A stretch of 64,000 nt of DNA from NCBI GenBank assembly GCA_035772735.1, contig JASDFA010000010.1, positions 131,753,001-131,817,000 of the forward strand, read 5' to 3'. Both the position numbers and the translations under genes were made by a program. The stretch is from Datura wrightii. Lineage: Eukaryota > Streptophyta > Magnoliopsida > Solanales > Solanaceae. This document shows positions 51,688 to 63,490 of the stretch, piece by piece (position 1 is the stretch's first letter; each line of letters opens with the position of its first letter). The notes below the pieces were generated by a model that saw only the letters and a program-made list of their open reading frames with translations, made no database searches and was not told the origin of the DNA.

Positions 51688-52610
51688 AATCCTCACCTTA
51701 CATGATACAAGTCTCACTCAAGCTAGATCAATATACTCTAAGACATACAGGGTCATCGCGAACTATAAAATAAGAAAAAGCTACATACAGAGTCACTACC
51801 CTAATCCCAAGTGTCAGAAAATCTTTTATTTTATTAATTACTCAAGCACTCACATGAGAATACTACTCACGTTCAGGCCTAAATATGCTGATATTAAACA
51901 AGTCATAAGGTTTTCTTTTCTCTTTTACTACCCCTAAAAATACAAAATAAAACTAATCCTATTCATAAAAATAACTTTTTTTACCCAGTTCAACATATAT
52001 CCTTCGGAAAAAAACCTATACATAAAGAATAAATTATTAGTTAGTACAAAGACTAATGCAAGTCAAGTTATACCAAGACTCTTCATTAGGAATCAAACTC
52101 GAGATCTCCAAGTTCTACAATGTATATTCATGAAGGTGCATTTGAATGCATTTTAGTGCCATTCCAGGGATTCCACATCATGAAGATAACCTTGAAAGAC
52201 AAAATAGAAGAAAAAGGGAGTTCAAACTAACATGCAGAGTAGGATACGATCTGTATATTCTACATACTAACTTTATTATGGGCGTAACTCAGATGTGGCA
52301 GGAGAAAAGTAGACATACATGCCACAAAATAAAAATACACCACGTACATCATATCGTATGTCAGAATCTAGAAGTTCCAGATTTAGTCCTCAGAAGCTAC
52401 CATATATGGAGTTATATATGATCCATAGGATGTACATATGACCTGTACTTTTAACTGTATGTCAAGATGGAGGATATGTCAATCAGAAGTCAGAGAAATA
52501 TGTGGATTTTAAATTCCATGTACAAATTGCATGTCAGGCTTAATTTTTCACTTTTGGTTATTTTTGCAATTTTTGAAATGCCACTTCTGGGAATTTATAT
52601 AATAATTAAT
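49800..52610 (-). mobile_element. Old A-like (Athila/Tat) relic: 3' LTR and 3' UTR
   Basis: An LTR relic (about 49800-50608) is followed on the plus strand by 'ttaccaccccacacttaaac', the same inverted purine tract as at 3917 in element A. 50609-52100 parallels 3920-5300 in order: 'aagaattcacatg', a segment on 'gatcaaataggatttttaa', 'gggatgtaa'. A GC island at 50215-50285 (gaacgcgctgcgcttggc, ctcgccgcggtgg) is in the promoter position. (TA)n at 51654-51684. 52230-52460 has words such as catatcgtatg. No coding sequence is left; the open frame at 50470-50057 is not a gene. Confidence 0.55.
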
Positions 52611-54726
52611 TGATAATGTCCAAAACAACTCTTCGGTGAAGGAGGTGGCTAAGGTCGTTTGCAAAACAAGTACCCAACAAGAGCCGGGGTTGATTTTTCA
52701 TAGGGATTGAAGGCTAGATTTACCAAATGTTTCCATTTAAGTCACAAAAGCAAACATCTTGTCTAAACATAAAGTAAATTTTTGGGGAATTGGTTGAACA
52801 AGTATCAAATTAAACTGCAAGATCAAAGTAGGGGAACACGATTATTGGTAAAAAATTTAGAGAGATTAGAGGTGTGCATTTGATGGGGCTTTGTCTTGAT
52901 AAGTATTGATTAATAACCTTAGAATCAATTAGTGCATGGATAGCTTTGGTTTTGGCTACACTCTATGTTTATTAATCACAAGAGAATGTATATTTTGGGT
53001 TTTATCAAACCCCAAAATCAAGATCTAAAAAATAACTAAATATTACTTGAGTAGGCATAGACTATTTCTATTATACCCCGAAAGCCCAAAGATCAGACCC
53101 GAGAGTTGAAATGGAGAAAACTGAAAATCTGGCACCAGGTCACAGAATGAGTCATTCTGTGACCCGTGGGTAGACACGAGTCGTGAGGAGACTCGTGGTG
53201 AGTTTCAGGGTGTGAGTTGAAGTTTGGTTGGAAGTCCCCGCGGACCTGACCACGAGTCGTGGTCAGTCACCATGACTCGTTGAGTCAGTCATGGGCAAGG
53301 GTTAAAGGAAAGTGAAGGAAACCGCACAGTCTACCCTACGGAAGGTCCCCACGAGTTGTGGTCAGTCACCACGATTTGTGGGATAGGTCGTGGTTAGCTA
53401 GTTGGTTATAATTTGAAATCTTAGGCAATGAAGGTGACGAGTGGTGACCACGACAGTAACGACTCATAAGGTCCCCCGAGATGAGCCCCATAAACTCTTA
53501 GATAGTGCACTCGACGATTGATTCCATGACTCGTTCCCTTGGATGACGACTCATCTAGTCCCTCATTGGGACTAGCAGTCAGTTATTTTCTATGAATTTA
53601 GTAAGAGCTTTTCTGTAATTCCTATGATCCTAAGACCTAAACTACGTCGTTTTAATCTATGAATAATGAGTTTTAAGAGGGATAAGTTCATTTAGGCCAT
53701 TCTTACTCATGCATGCAAAGTTAGAAAGTTAGAGAGGTGATCAAGCTCATTCTCCTTCAAGTTTTCTTCAATTCTTCATTAGGTAATCAAGGAGTGATAA
53801 AATCAGTTCTTTCCCAGGTATGTAGGGTTATGAATGGGTGAATCCGTTCACACCCATGCCCAATCCCTCTCTAAATCATGGAAATTCCTATGTTGATTCT
53901 ATGGAGTTTTAACCCAATGTATGAAATTCCTAATTCTCTACATGGGTATGATTTAAATGTGTTTCTACTATTAAATTATGATTCATGGGCAAGTTTTATG
54001 TTGTTTTCAATTAAAATCATGTTTCAAGCTTTATAAATTAGAATGCCCAACTATGAGAAGTTCATAAAAGTTGAGATTTATGATGAATGTTCAAGTATGA
54101 AGAGATATTTATGATGAAAAACAGGTTTTCAAGTTACCCATGTTTATGATCATATTTTCAAGTGAATTATGTATTTTCAAGCATGTTAAAGTATCGGGTA
54201 ATGCCCATATGTTCAAGTATCATGTATGATTTTATAAATTAAGCTTACCACATGGTTTTGGAGCGAAGACTCCCTTTTATATTCAGCTTGTGGTATGGTT
54301 TGAGAAAGAGCTCCTCATATATGACTTCAGATTTGATATGTATTTTGATTATTGAGCTTCGTTAATTGATGATGGTAAGCTTCGTTGGAAAATGATGGAG
54401 AGCATGTACATGTTTTTGGGAGAAGTGTCAAGTACCGAGTAGGATAAGGGTCGATCACCCCATGCCTCAAAACTACACACCAATGTAGGTTTATACATAT
54501 CTTATACATACTTTGTAACCTCCCTTGTGAGCTATCCCCTACCCCGATTGGGCCCCGAGCTTGATATTGATATCATGGTATCGTCCCTAGCCCTGGTAAG
54601 GCTTTGGGCGATTCTACCCACTTGAGCGTGATAGTTGGAACCATGTAAGCTCTATCGTGATATGTCGGCTATATGACGAGTCTTCCATTGTTCCTCATGA
54701 TTTTAGTTATGCATGTTTATTACTCA

Positions 54727-54729
<3 letters not shown>

Positions 54730-54788
<59 letters not shown>
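54730..54788. repeat. (AT)n microsatellite inside solo B-type LTR
   Basis: About 30 AT units. The equivalent place in the LTR at 57800 (about 59550-59570) has only a short 'atatatctatatatg'. The open frame across it (poly Ile-Tyr) is an artefact. Confidence 0.93.
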
Positions 54789-54790
<2 letters not shown>

Positions 54791-54880
54791 TAAAGAAGGT
54801 TTGACCCAATATCCCATTTTACTTATGATTATTAGATTTCAGCTTTGGGTCAATCGATTCAATTATGACGATATGTTATG

Positions 54881-56299
54881 TGTTCGGTCGTTTGTTGGGT
54901 ATAAAACTACACGCAAGTGCACGTGGTCGAACAAGTAGTAAAGTGGCTTAAGTAAGCCAAGTATCGATCCCACAGGGACTGGGATGCAGTGCAATCTGCT
55001 CAAGTGTACTATATTTCAATTCTAAAAATGCAGACAATAGTGTAACCAAGAGTTTGATATTTTGATTTCTAATAACTATGCTAAGTCTAAAACAATTATC
55101 GAATGTGAGTCTGAACTATGAATGTGAGCATGCCGAGGTTAAACAAACATGTAATGAAATTAATCGTCGATATAATTTGGTTAGCCTTTTCCTCCGGTTG
55201 CTAGTCAAGAATTATTGCCAAGGGATTAAAACTCTCGTATTTAACCCCACTTAAGAATCATGAACCATCCACCTACATTTCTGTGATTAAATGCAATTCA
55301 TGTTCTAGCCATACAAAACCGATTCCTAAATTGACTAATATGACTTTCAGGTATATTTCTATCCTGAAGGTAAATCAATTCTCAATTTTCCCAAACTAAG
55401 AAAGGATCATATCCTATTAATTCACAACTTTCCAATTTCTTGCTCTGTCGAGTGAAACCGGACTTTTTAGATATACATTAACGTAGGCCACACATTAATG
55501 CAGTAAGAACAAGAATCAATAGAACAACCATGGAAGAAAAGATGAAAAACCAAAGAATCAATAATCACATTTCATTACAAGTGTTCTTAACCTCAGCAAG
55601 AAGAGGAATTAGCCACTCATTTGTGGATTAAACATCATTAAATGAGTGTTAAACATACAAGCAATTGAATTCAAGGAGAAGGAAAGAGAGAAAAACCCTG
55701 ATAATTTCTTCCCCTCAATTGCCTGTAACCCACGTTCTTGGTCCACCAAGTCAGCATATTGAAAAATGAACCTAAGTGTTCTATTTATACTGGTGGGAAT
55801 TTTTCCCGGAATAACAAGCAACGTGTCACGGAGTGCATCGCGGAGCACTGCCACCGTGACACGCCACCGACGCGGACCCTCACTGGAAATTGGGGGTCCA
55901 GGGAATAAGGCCCAACGTGGCACGGCGTGCAACGCGGAGCCAGGCTACCGTGCCACGGACCCATCGCGAACCCTCATTGGAAATAGGCTAAAAATTCCCT
56001 CTCCAGGCAGAAGGCCTCCGCGATGGCAGCGTGACACGGCTCCATCGCGGAGCCCCTTTATTTTGTGCTTTCCAATGCCTTGTCCCTTGCTCACATCCGA
56101 GTCCAACCCCGATATCATCCAACATGCATTTTAGCTTCCCGAAATTACATTTTTCCTGTAAAACAATGCTAATCATGTTGGTTAGTATAAATTCACATTT
56201 TATTACCAATTACATGAGAATGTATAAACATTGATAGATAAACAAGGCTAAAATGACACCTTTGAGTATCATTTGGGCATATAAATTTGCCCAAGATCA
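54881..56299 (-). mobile_element. Solo A-type LTR (A')
   Basis: 1,419 bp, TGTTCGG...AAGATCA as in element A, with perfect TTATG duplication at 54876-54880 and 56300-56304. Minus-strand TATA (tatttatac at about 55779) is followed upstream by GTGTCACGG ... CCGTGACAC and GTGGCACGG ... CCGTGCCAC hairpins (55822-55956), then CCGCGATGG ... CCATCGCGG (about 56018-56049). Confidence 0.94.
55820..56050. repeat. Promoter-proximal palindrome array in A' solo LTR
   Basis: Same three-hairpin plan as element A, but diverged: CGTGTCACGGAGTGCATCGC replaces the GGAGGCCAAC inner part, while outer arms still pair. The third hairpin keeps both 9-bp arms. Confidence 0.85.
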
Positions 56300-57799
56300 T
56301 TATGTTGAGGTCATGATTTCAAAAAAGAGCATGCAAGCCATATTCTCAAATTCTTATCTTAATCATGCTTTATATTATGCATGTTTTAAATGATTTTACT
56401 TATTTAAGCGGTTTTACTTACCTTGCATACTTGGTACATTCCATGTATTGACCGCATACTCTATGTTGTATCATTTTATGATGCAAGCCCTGACACTCAG
56501 ACTCAGTCCCATCCTTAGCAAGCCTTTCAGAGTTAGCATCCCACATCTATTGGTGAGTCCTCATCTCCCGAGGACCATGTTTTATTAGTTTTCCTTATGT
56601 ATTTTCAGTTTTCAGTTTTAGCAAGTTAGTTTGGGTCTTGTCCCATCAACTCATCAGACTTAGAGGCTTTTCAAATAAAAGTGTGTAATCAGCTTTAGAT
56701 TCGTGTGTATTTATGATGTTATGCTTATTTCAGACTTCCGCTAAGATTATCATGTTAATCCTTCTGCTTTAATTGATTGAGGCAGATGTATGTTTATGCC
56801 ATGGGTCGACTTGGAGTCTCTCAGGGCTCCTTATCCCGTATCTCGATCTGGACCTATATTCGAGTCGTAACAATTTCTAGATCTAGCCCTCAAATAAAAA
56901 TTGAATTAGGTATAGACTATTTATAGCTCCAACCCATAGATCAAAAGTTTCAAATCCTCACTATTGAAGTCTTACCCAACTTCACTTCACTTTCTCAAGC
57001 AAAAGGAAAGTTAAAGAATTCAATTAATATTTGCAACCATTAATTATCAAATTAAAACTTGAAAAAAATCAATATATTCATGCATTATAATCAATTCTAA
57101 GATTAATTAATCAATACCCAAGTATTCTAAGATCAATTAATCAATACCCAATCAATTTCACATACCCATCATTCATATACATCCCTAGAAGAGAAATTAG
57201 CTGCTCATAATTAAGGAAAGAGAAATTACACCCAAGGAGAATTCCTCAAAATCAATCATATTAAGCAATTAAAATCACTTTCAGTTTTGTAACTGCAATA
57301 ATGGTGTTTTCTCACAAGGAAGATGAAGAAGAAGAAAGTATAAAATTGTACTCTCTCTGTCACTATCTCTACTCTTCATTGTTGTATGTTCAAATGGGGT
57401 AAAAATCTACATATATTTCCTGCACAAATACCTAAAACACCCTTGAAAGTTTCTCAAGTACATGCTTGCCTTCTAGGATGATTTTTCCCTTCGGAGGAGA
57501 CGCAACCCACTTGCGCTGGCACCTGTATTTCACAGATACAGACTTGTGGCATGCAGGTACATCAACAGGTCTAGGACAGTCTTCTTTCACTTCCTTCTAT
57601 ATGACACTTATGGTCTGTAGATACAGACTTGCGGCACACAGGTCTTTTTCCAGCAAACTTTCAACTCCTCCTGGTGGCACCTAATGCTGGTACTGACTTA
57701 TGGCATGCATGTCACATGTCTTTCCTCTGGCAGATTACTTAAAGTTCAATTCCTCCATAATCTTTGTTCCAAGGAAATGCTTGCACATAAGAGAAGAAA

Positions 57800-60229
57800 T
57801 GTAATACCCCGAAAGTGCCTGAGATTAGACCTGGGATTTAAAAAAAATGAAAGTTGGAAAAATTTGGAAAAAAACCAAAATTTCATAGAATGGGCCACCT
57901 AACAGATCATTGGTTCAACCAATGACCCGTGGGAAGCATCCGTGGTGAGGTCTGGCCCGGTGGCAGTTGGAGGTAACGGGTCAGGTAACGACCCGTTGTT
58001 TGATGCAACGAGTCACCATTTGAAGTTGTGGGGAGACTGGTCCTTGGCCTAAGGGAAGGTAACGAGTCGTGGAATGACCCATTGCAGGTTACAATGGGTC
58101 GTGGTCATCAGCTGTGGGAAGGACTAATAAAAACCTCCAGTTGAGGTAACGAAAGGAAACCACGACTCGTTGGAAGGAGGAACGAGTCGTGGTGTGGCTT
58201 GTGGGAAGGCTTGGTACAGGTCATGAAGGGGGAAACAACGAACAACATAATGGATCTTCGTTTGAAGCAATGACTCATCCTATAAAGTCGTGGGTGTGAA
58301 CCCGAGGAAGTGAGGTTTGGAAGTGAATCCAAATAGACGGATACCACAAGTCGTGGTATCAATGGACGATTCGTTGGACCGTCCGTGGTTTCAGCTAGTG
58401 CAGAAATTTCAGGAATTTCATTAAGGGAATTTTCGTCATTCCTAAGTTCTAAGGTCCTAAACTACATCATTTGAGGCTCGAAATACAGGGTTTTATGAGG
58501 GTAAAACCTATCCTAGGCTCATTCATATCCATTCATGCAAACTTAGAAAATTAGGGAGGTGATCAAGCTTGTTCTTCTTCAAGTATCCTTTAATTTTCCA
58601 TTGGGCTTTCAAGGAGTGGTGAAGTTCGATTTTCCCCAGGTATGTAGGGTTATGAGTGGGTGAATTCTTTTACACCCATGCCTAATCGCTCTCTAAATCA
58701 TAAATTTCCCATGTCTAATCTATGGGGTTTTAACCCAATGCATGAATTTCCTAATGCTCTACATGGGTATGATTTAAATATGTTTCTACTGCTAAATTAT
58801 GATTCATGGACAAGTTTTACGTTATTTTCAATGAAAAATCATGTTTTAAGTTATTCAATCAAAATGTCCAAATTATGGAAAGTTCATGAAAGATGAGACT
58901 TGTGATGAATGTATGATTATGATGAGATATTATGATGAAAAGCATGTCTTCAAGCTACCTATGTTTATAATCATATTTTCAATGTGAATTGAGTATTTTC
59001 AAGCATGTTAAGGTATTGGGCAATGCCCACATATTCAAGTATGATTTATGATATTCCCAAATTAAGCTTACCACATGGTTTTGGAGCAAAGACTCCCAAT
59101 TATCTTTCAACTTGTGGTATGTTTTGAGTTAAAGCTTCTCATATGCATGATTTTAGATTTGAGATGTATTTGATTATTGAGCATCGTTAATTGACGATGG
59201 TAAGCTCCATTGAAAAACGATTGAGCGCATATGCATGTTTTTGGGAGTAGTGTCTAGCACCGAGTAGGCTAAGGGTCAACCACCCTATGCCTTAGAACTA
59301 CGCGCCAACATAGGTTTATTCTTATACATATTACTTCGGGACCTCCCTTCTGAGCTATCCCCTTCCCTATTGGGCCACGAGCTTGATATTGATATCATGG
59401 TATCGTCCCTAGCCCTGGCAAGGCTTTGGACGGCTATTCCCACTTGAGTGTGATGGTTGGGACCACGTAAGCTCTATTGTGGTATGTCGGTTAAAAGATG
59501 AGTCTCCCATTGTTCCCCATGATTTCAGTTATGCATGTGCATCAATCATGAGATTTATATATCTATATATGTTCTAAAACAGGTTTGACTCAATGTTCAG
59601 TTTTACTCATGACTATTAGATTTCAGCTTTGAGTCAATCAGTTCAGTTATAATGCTATGTTATGTTATGATGAGATTATCATTTCAGAAAGAATGCATGC
59701 AAGCCCTACTCTCAGATTCTTACTGTTTATGTTTTACATTATACATGTCTTTAAAATTTATTACTTATTTAAGCGGTTTTACTTACCTTGCATACTCAAT
59801 ACATTCCACATACTTACCGCATACTCTATGCTATATCATTTCATGATACAGGCTTCGATATTCAGATCCAACATCGTCAGTAGTTCATCTCGGAGTTTAG
59901 CACCTAACTCTTTCGTGAGTCCTCATTCTCCCGAGGACCATGCTTATTCAGATTTCTCTATGTATTTTCATTTTTAACTTAATTGAGTTAGTTAGGGTCT
60001 TGTCCCATCAACTCATCATGTTTAGAGGCTTTTCAGACAAAAGGATGTACTTAGCTTCAGATTGTGTATTCTAACGTTATGTTTATTTTAGACTTTTGCT
60101 AAGATTATTACATTGGTTCTTCAGTTTTAGAAATTGAGTTAGATGTATATTCATGCCATCGGTCGACTTGGAGTCTCTCGGGGCTCCTTGTCCCGTGTCT
60201 CGATCTGGGCCTCCATTCGGGTCATGACA
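57800..60229 (+). repeat. 5' LTR of B2
   Basis: TGTAATACCCC...GTCATGACA. The array of ACGAGTCGT/ACGACCCGT words spans 57895-58390. Confidence 0.92.
58160..58192. repeat. 12-bp perfect hairpin in B2 LTR
   Basis: CCACGACTCGTT (58160-58171) and AACGAGTCGTGG (58181-58192), perfect arms around nine bases. Confidence 0.92.
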
Positions 60230-60233
60230 AACT

Positions 60234-60245
60234 TGGTATCAGAGC
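60234..60245 (+). other. Primer binding site of B2 (initiator tRNA-Met)
   Basis: TGGTATCAGAGC, intact, four bases past the LTR end. Confidence 0.92.
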
Positions 60246-60438
60246 AATAGGTTTGAAGTTTCCTCGGGTGTCTGAAAGCCGCGTTAAGTAGAGTCCTTTT
60301 CATGGGTGTGAAGAGCACCACACTTATGATGAAGAGGCTATGAGACGTTTAGGAAATGTTACTTTCTTTCATAGTCTATGTCGTGTGATGAAATGTGCCC
60401 CTATCCTTCTAACTTGTGCTATTCACGATTGCAAAATC

Positions 60439-61650
60439 ATGGCTCCTTGTAGAGTAAATGGTAGGAGGAATGGAAACGGAGACGACCACGAGGATTGCAA
60501 CGGAAACGGGCACTAGTAGGCCCCACCAGTCCAGGAACACCATGCACCAGAGACGATTGCCCATGCTGAATTTAGGGAAGCTATTCAGATGCTCGCGTAG
60601 GCCTTGATCGCTCAGGTCAATCAGCAGGCAGTTGCACATGTCCCACAAAATGGCAATACGGCGGCGGCTCGAGTCAGGGTTTTCTTGAGAATGAACCCAC
60701 CAGAGTTCCTCGGGTTAAAAGTAGATGAGGACCCGCATGAGTTCATTGATGAAATTGTGAAGATCACCCAGGTCATGGGGGTGAATGGGGTTGAATGTGT
60801 AGAGTTGGCCTCATACCAGCTGAAAGGGGTTGCACACATCTGGTTTCGACAATGGAAAGATACTAGGGCCACCGGAGCAGGTCCTGTCACTTGGGAGGAG
60901 TTCCATATTGCATTCTAAGATCGGTTCTTCCCTTGTAAGATGCGGAAGCTGAAGGCAGCCGAGTTTTTGAATCTTAAGCAAGGGAGAATGACAGTGCTGG
61001 AGTATGCCCTTGAGTTCACTCGCCTATTAAAGTATGCCCTAGAGTTAGCTGCTAATCAGAGGGCACGGGTGAGCAGGTTTTTTCATGGCATGGGGGGCTA
61101 TTTGGACAAGGTTGCAGGACCGCCATGCTCCACCAGTATATGGATTTCCCTCGGATAGTTTTGTACGCCTAGCAGATGGAGGTGGCGTATATAAGAGAGA
61201 GGGAGTCCATGAGGGCCAGGACTGATAGTCACAGATTCTCACAGCCGAGGTCAAGTGGTAGGCACCAACAACAGACCGACCAGAGATCTTCAGCCCCAGC
61301 ATCTTCAATGTTGAGTGTTCCATCCAGGCCTAGGCATGATCAGAGGGGGCGAGCATTAGGCTCGAGGGGTCAGAGCAACAGACCCGCAGATTCTAGTATC
61401 CCAGCTTGCCTCAGATGTGGTCGGGGGCACACGGGCCACTGCTTGGCATGTTCAGGTGCTTGCTTCGGGTGTGGGAAGCTCAGACACATGCTTAGAGATT
61501 GTCCAGCAGCGAGAAAGGATAATGATGAGGGCTGAGTCCCAACTTCTAGTATAGTAGCCCCTCCCGTATGCTCAGCACAACAGGGGGCATCTACTAGCAT
61601 AGGTGGCGGTCAGTGCCAAAATAGATTCTATGCATTAGCATCCTGCCAGG
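60439..61650 (+). pseudogene. gag of B2 (broken)
   Basis: Starts MAPCRVNGRRNGNGDDHEDC at 60439, with stops soon after. 60604-60918 is open (MNPPEFLGLKVDEDPHEF, GVAHIWFRQWKDTR, EEFHIAF*), with a stop where B has L at the FLDRLF block. 60940-61158 continues (LEYALEFTRLLKYALELA) and is frameshifted near 61110. 61176-61535 holds two zinc knuckles: CLRCGRGHTGHC and CFGCGKLRHMLRDC, both with the full CX2CX4HX4C-like set in the second. Confidence 0.87.
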
Positions 61651-62285
61651 AGTAGGAGATCTCCCGGGATGTGGTCACTAGTATGTTACGAGTTTTCCAT
61701 CTTGATGTATATGCTTTGTTAGATCTGAAGGCTACTCATCTTTTGTGACACCTTATATGGCCAGTAGCTTCGGAGTCAGTCCCGAAGTTTTTTCAAAACC
61801 CTTTTGAGTCTCTACCCTAGTAGGTGATTAGTTGTAGCTACACGGTGTATAGAGGCTGCCCGGTCTTAGTCTTTCAGAAGGTCACCTCATCAGATTTGAT
61901 AGAGTTAGCCATGACCGATTTCAATCTTATCCTTGGCATGGATTGGCTATTTGCATGTTATGCCTCAGTTAATTGTAGAACCCATGCAGTAGAGTTCAGA
62001 TTTCTAGGAGTGCCAGTCTTAGAGTGCAAGGGTAGTTCAGCTGTGCCTGTAGGTCAATTTATTTCCTACCTTAAGGCCAGAAAGATGATTTCTAAGGGTT
62101 GTGTGTACCATCTAGCTAGGGTTAAGGATGTAGAGTCCGAGGCCCCGACTATCCAGTTAGTCCCAGTAATATGTGAGTATCCAGAGGTATTTCCAGATGA
62201 TCTACCGGGAATCCCTCCCGAGCGGGAGATTGATTTTGGCATTGACCTTCTCCCCGATGCGCAACCTGTCTATTCCTCCCTATAG
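61651..62285 (+). pseudogene. Protease region of B2 (broken)
   Basis: FHLDVYALLDLKATHLL* is the damaged D-S-G-A site (DLKA) followed by a stop. 61824-62285 is open and contains MTDFNLILGMDWLFACYASV, ISYLKARKMISKGC and EVFPDDLPGIPPEREIDF, which leads into RT. Confidence 0.8.
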
Positions 62286-63490
62286 AATGGCTCCATCCGA
62301 GATAAAGGAGTTAAAGAAATAGTTGAAGGACCTATTAGATAAGGGTTTCATTAATCCGAGCAAGTCCCCATGGGATGCACCAGTTCTCTTTATCCAAAAG
62401 AAGGATGGTTCTCTTTATATGTGTATTGACTATCAGCAATTGAACAAAGTCACCATCAAGAACAGGTATCCTCTACCCATGATTGATGATTTATGTGACT
62501 AGCTTTAGGGTGCCAAGTGCTTTTCGAAGATAGATCTCAGATCCAGGTACCATCAGCTCAGAGTTCGGGAGAGCGATATCCCAAAGACAGCCTTCAGGAT
62601 GCGGTATGGTCATTATGAGTTTGTAGTTATGTCTTTTGGAATAACGAATGCTTCTATGAATTTTATGGACTTGATAAATAGGGTGTTCAAGCCATACCTA
62701 GATATGTTCGTGATTGTGTTTATTGACGACATCCTATATACTCTCAGAGCGAGGAGGAGCATGCCACTCATTTGAGAGTAGCGTTGCAGACTCTCAAGGA
62801 TCGCCAATTATATGCCAAATTTAGCAAGTGTGAGTTTTGGTTGAACTCAGTGGTGTTTTTAGGCCATGTGGTATCAGGCGAAGGCATAAAGCTGGATTCT
62901 CAAAAAATAGAAGCGATTAAAAATTGGCCTAGATCGGTGAATCCTTCGGATATTCGGAGCTTCTTGGGTTTAGATGGCTACTATCAAAGATTCGTGGAAG
63001 GTTTCTCATCGTTTGCATCACCTTAACCATATTGACCTATAAGAAAGTGAAATTCCAATGGTTGGAGACTTGTGAGAGGAGCTTTCAGGAGTTGAATGCT
63101 CGACTTACCTCAACACCTGTGTTGACCCTACCCGAGGATACCGATGGGTTCGTGGTTTATTGTGATGCTTCAAGGATTGGACTTGGGTGTGTATTGATAC
63201 AACATGTAAAGTTATAGCATATCCCTCTAGACAACTAAAGGTTCATGAAAAGAATTACCCGACGCATGATCTTGAGTTGGCCGCGGTGGTATTCTCTTTG
63301 AAGATATGGAGACATTATTTGTACGGGGTTCATGTGAATACGTTTACGAACCATAAAAGTTTACAATATGTGTTTACCCAAAAGGATTTCAATCTTTGGC
63401 AAAGGAGGTGGTTGGAGCTACCCAAGGACTATGACATGAGTGTCCTTTACCATCCGGGTAAGGCTAATGTAGTGGTAGACGCACTTAGTA
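62286..63490 (+). pseudogene. Reverse transcriptase-RNase H of B2 (broken)
   Basis: RT core is scattered over frames: KKDGSLYMCIDYQQLNKVT (about 62398-62455), a stop within the DDL block, DLRSRYHQLRVRESD, FIDDIL (about 62718-62735). A base loss there turns the usual YSRS into TLRA. 62772-63026 is open (KCEFWLNSVVFLGHVVSGEG, NPSDIRSFLGLDGYY). RNase H follows: TDGFVVYCDASRIGLGC (63147-63195), then 63187-63490 with YPTHDLELAAVVFSLKIWRHY and YHPGKANVVVDALSR. Confidence 0.87.

Larger units (their letters stand above)
53069..56872 (+). mobile_element. Solo B-type LTR, interrupted by a solo A-type LTR
   Basis: Starts TATTATACCCCG (TGTAATACCCCG with two changes) and ends GTCGTAACA. ATTTC is duplicated at 53064-53068 and 56873-56877. 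Removing the inner LTR and one TTATG leaves 2,380 bp. Its array of CACGAGTCGTG / ACGACTCGT variants is at 53150-53570. No internal domain remains, so it arose by LTR-LTR recombination. Confidence 0.92.
52611..57799 (-). mobile_element. C-like LTR (C'), interrupted by a solo B-type LTR
   Basis: Pieces 52611-53068 and 56878-57799 match the LTR at 1-1000 in order: gggttttatcaaaccccaaa, tctagccct, ctcaagcaaaaggaaag, aatatttgcaacc, gcaataatggtg. Left end TGATAATGTCC. A motif array of 'gatacagacttgtggca' and 'ggcatgcaggt' lies at 57500-57720. The right end is masked by the element starting at 57800. Confidence 0.55.

Noticed and set aside
54657..54938. 93-residue open frame with poly Ile-Tyr
   Set aside because: Created by the (AT)n microsatellite.
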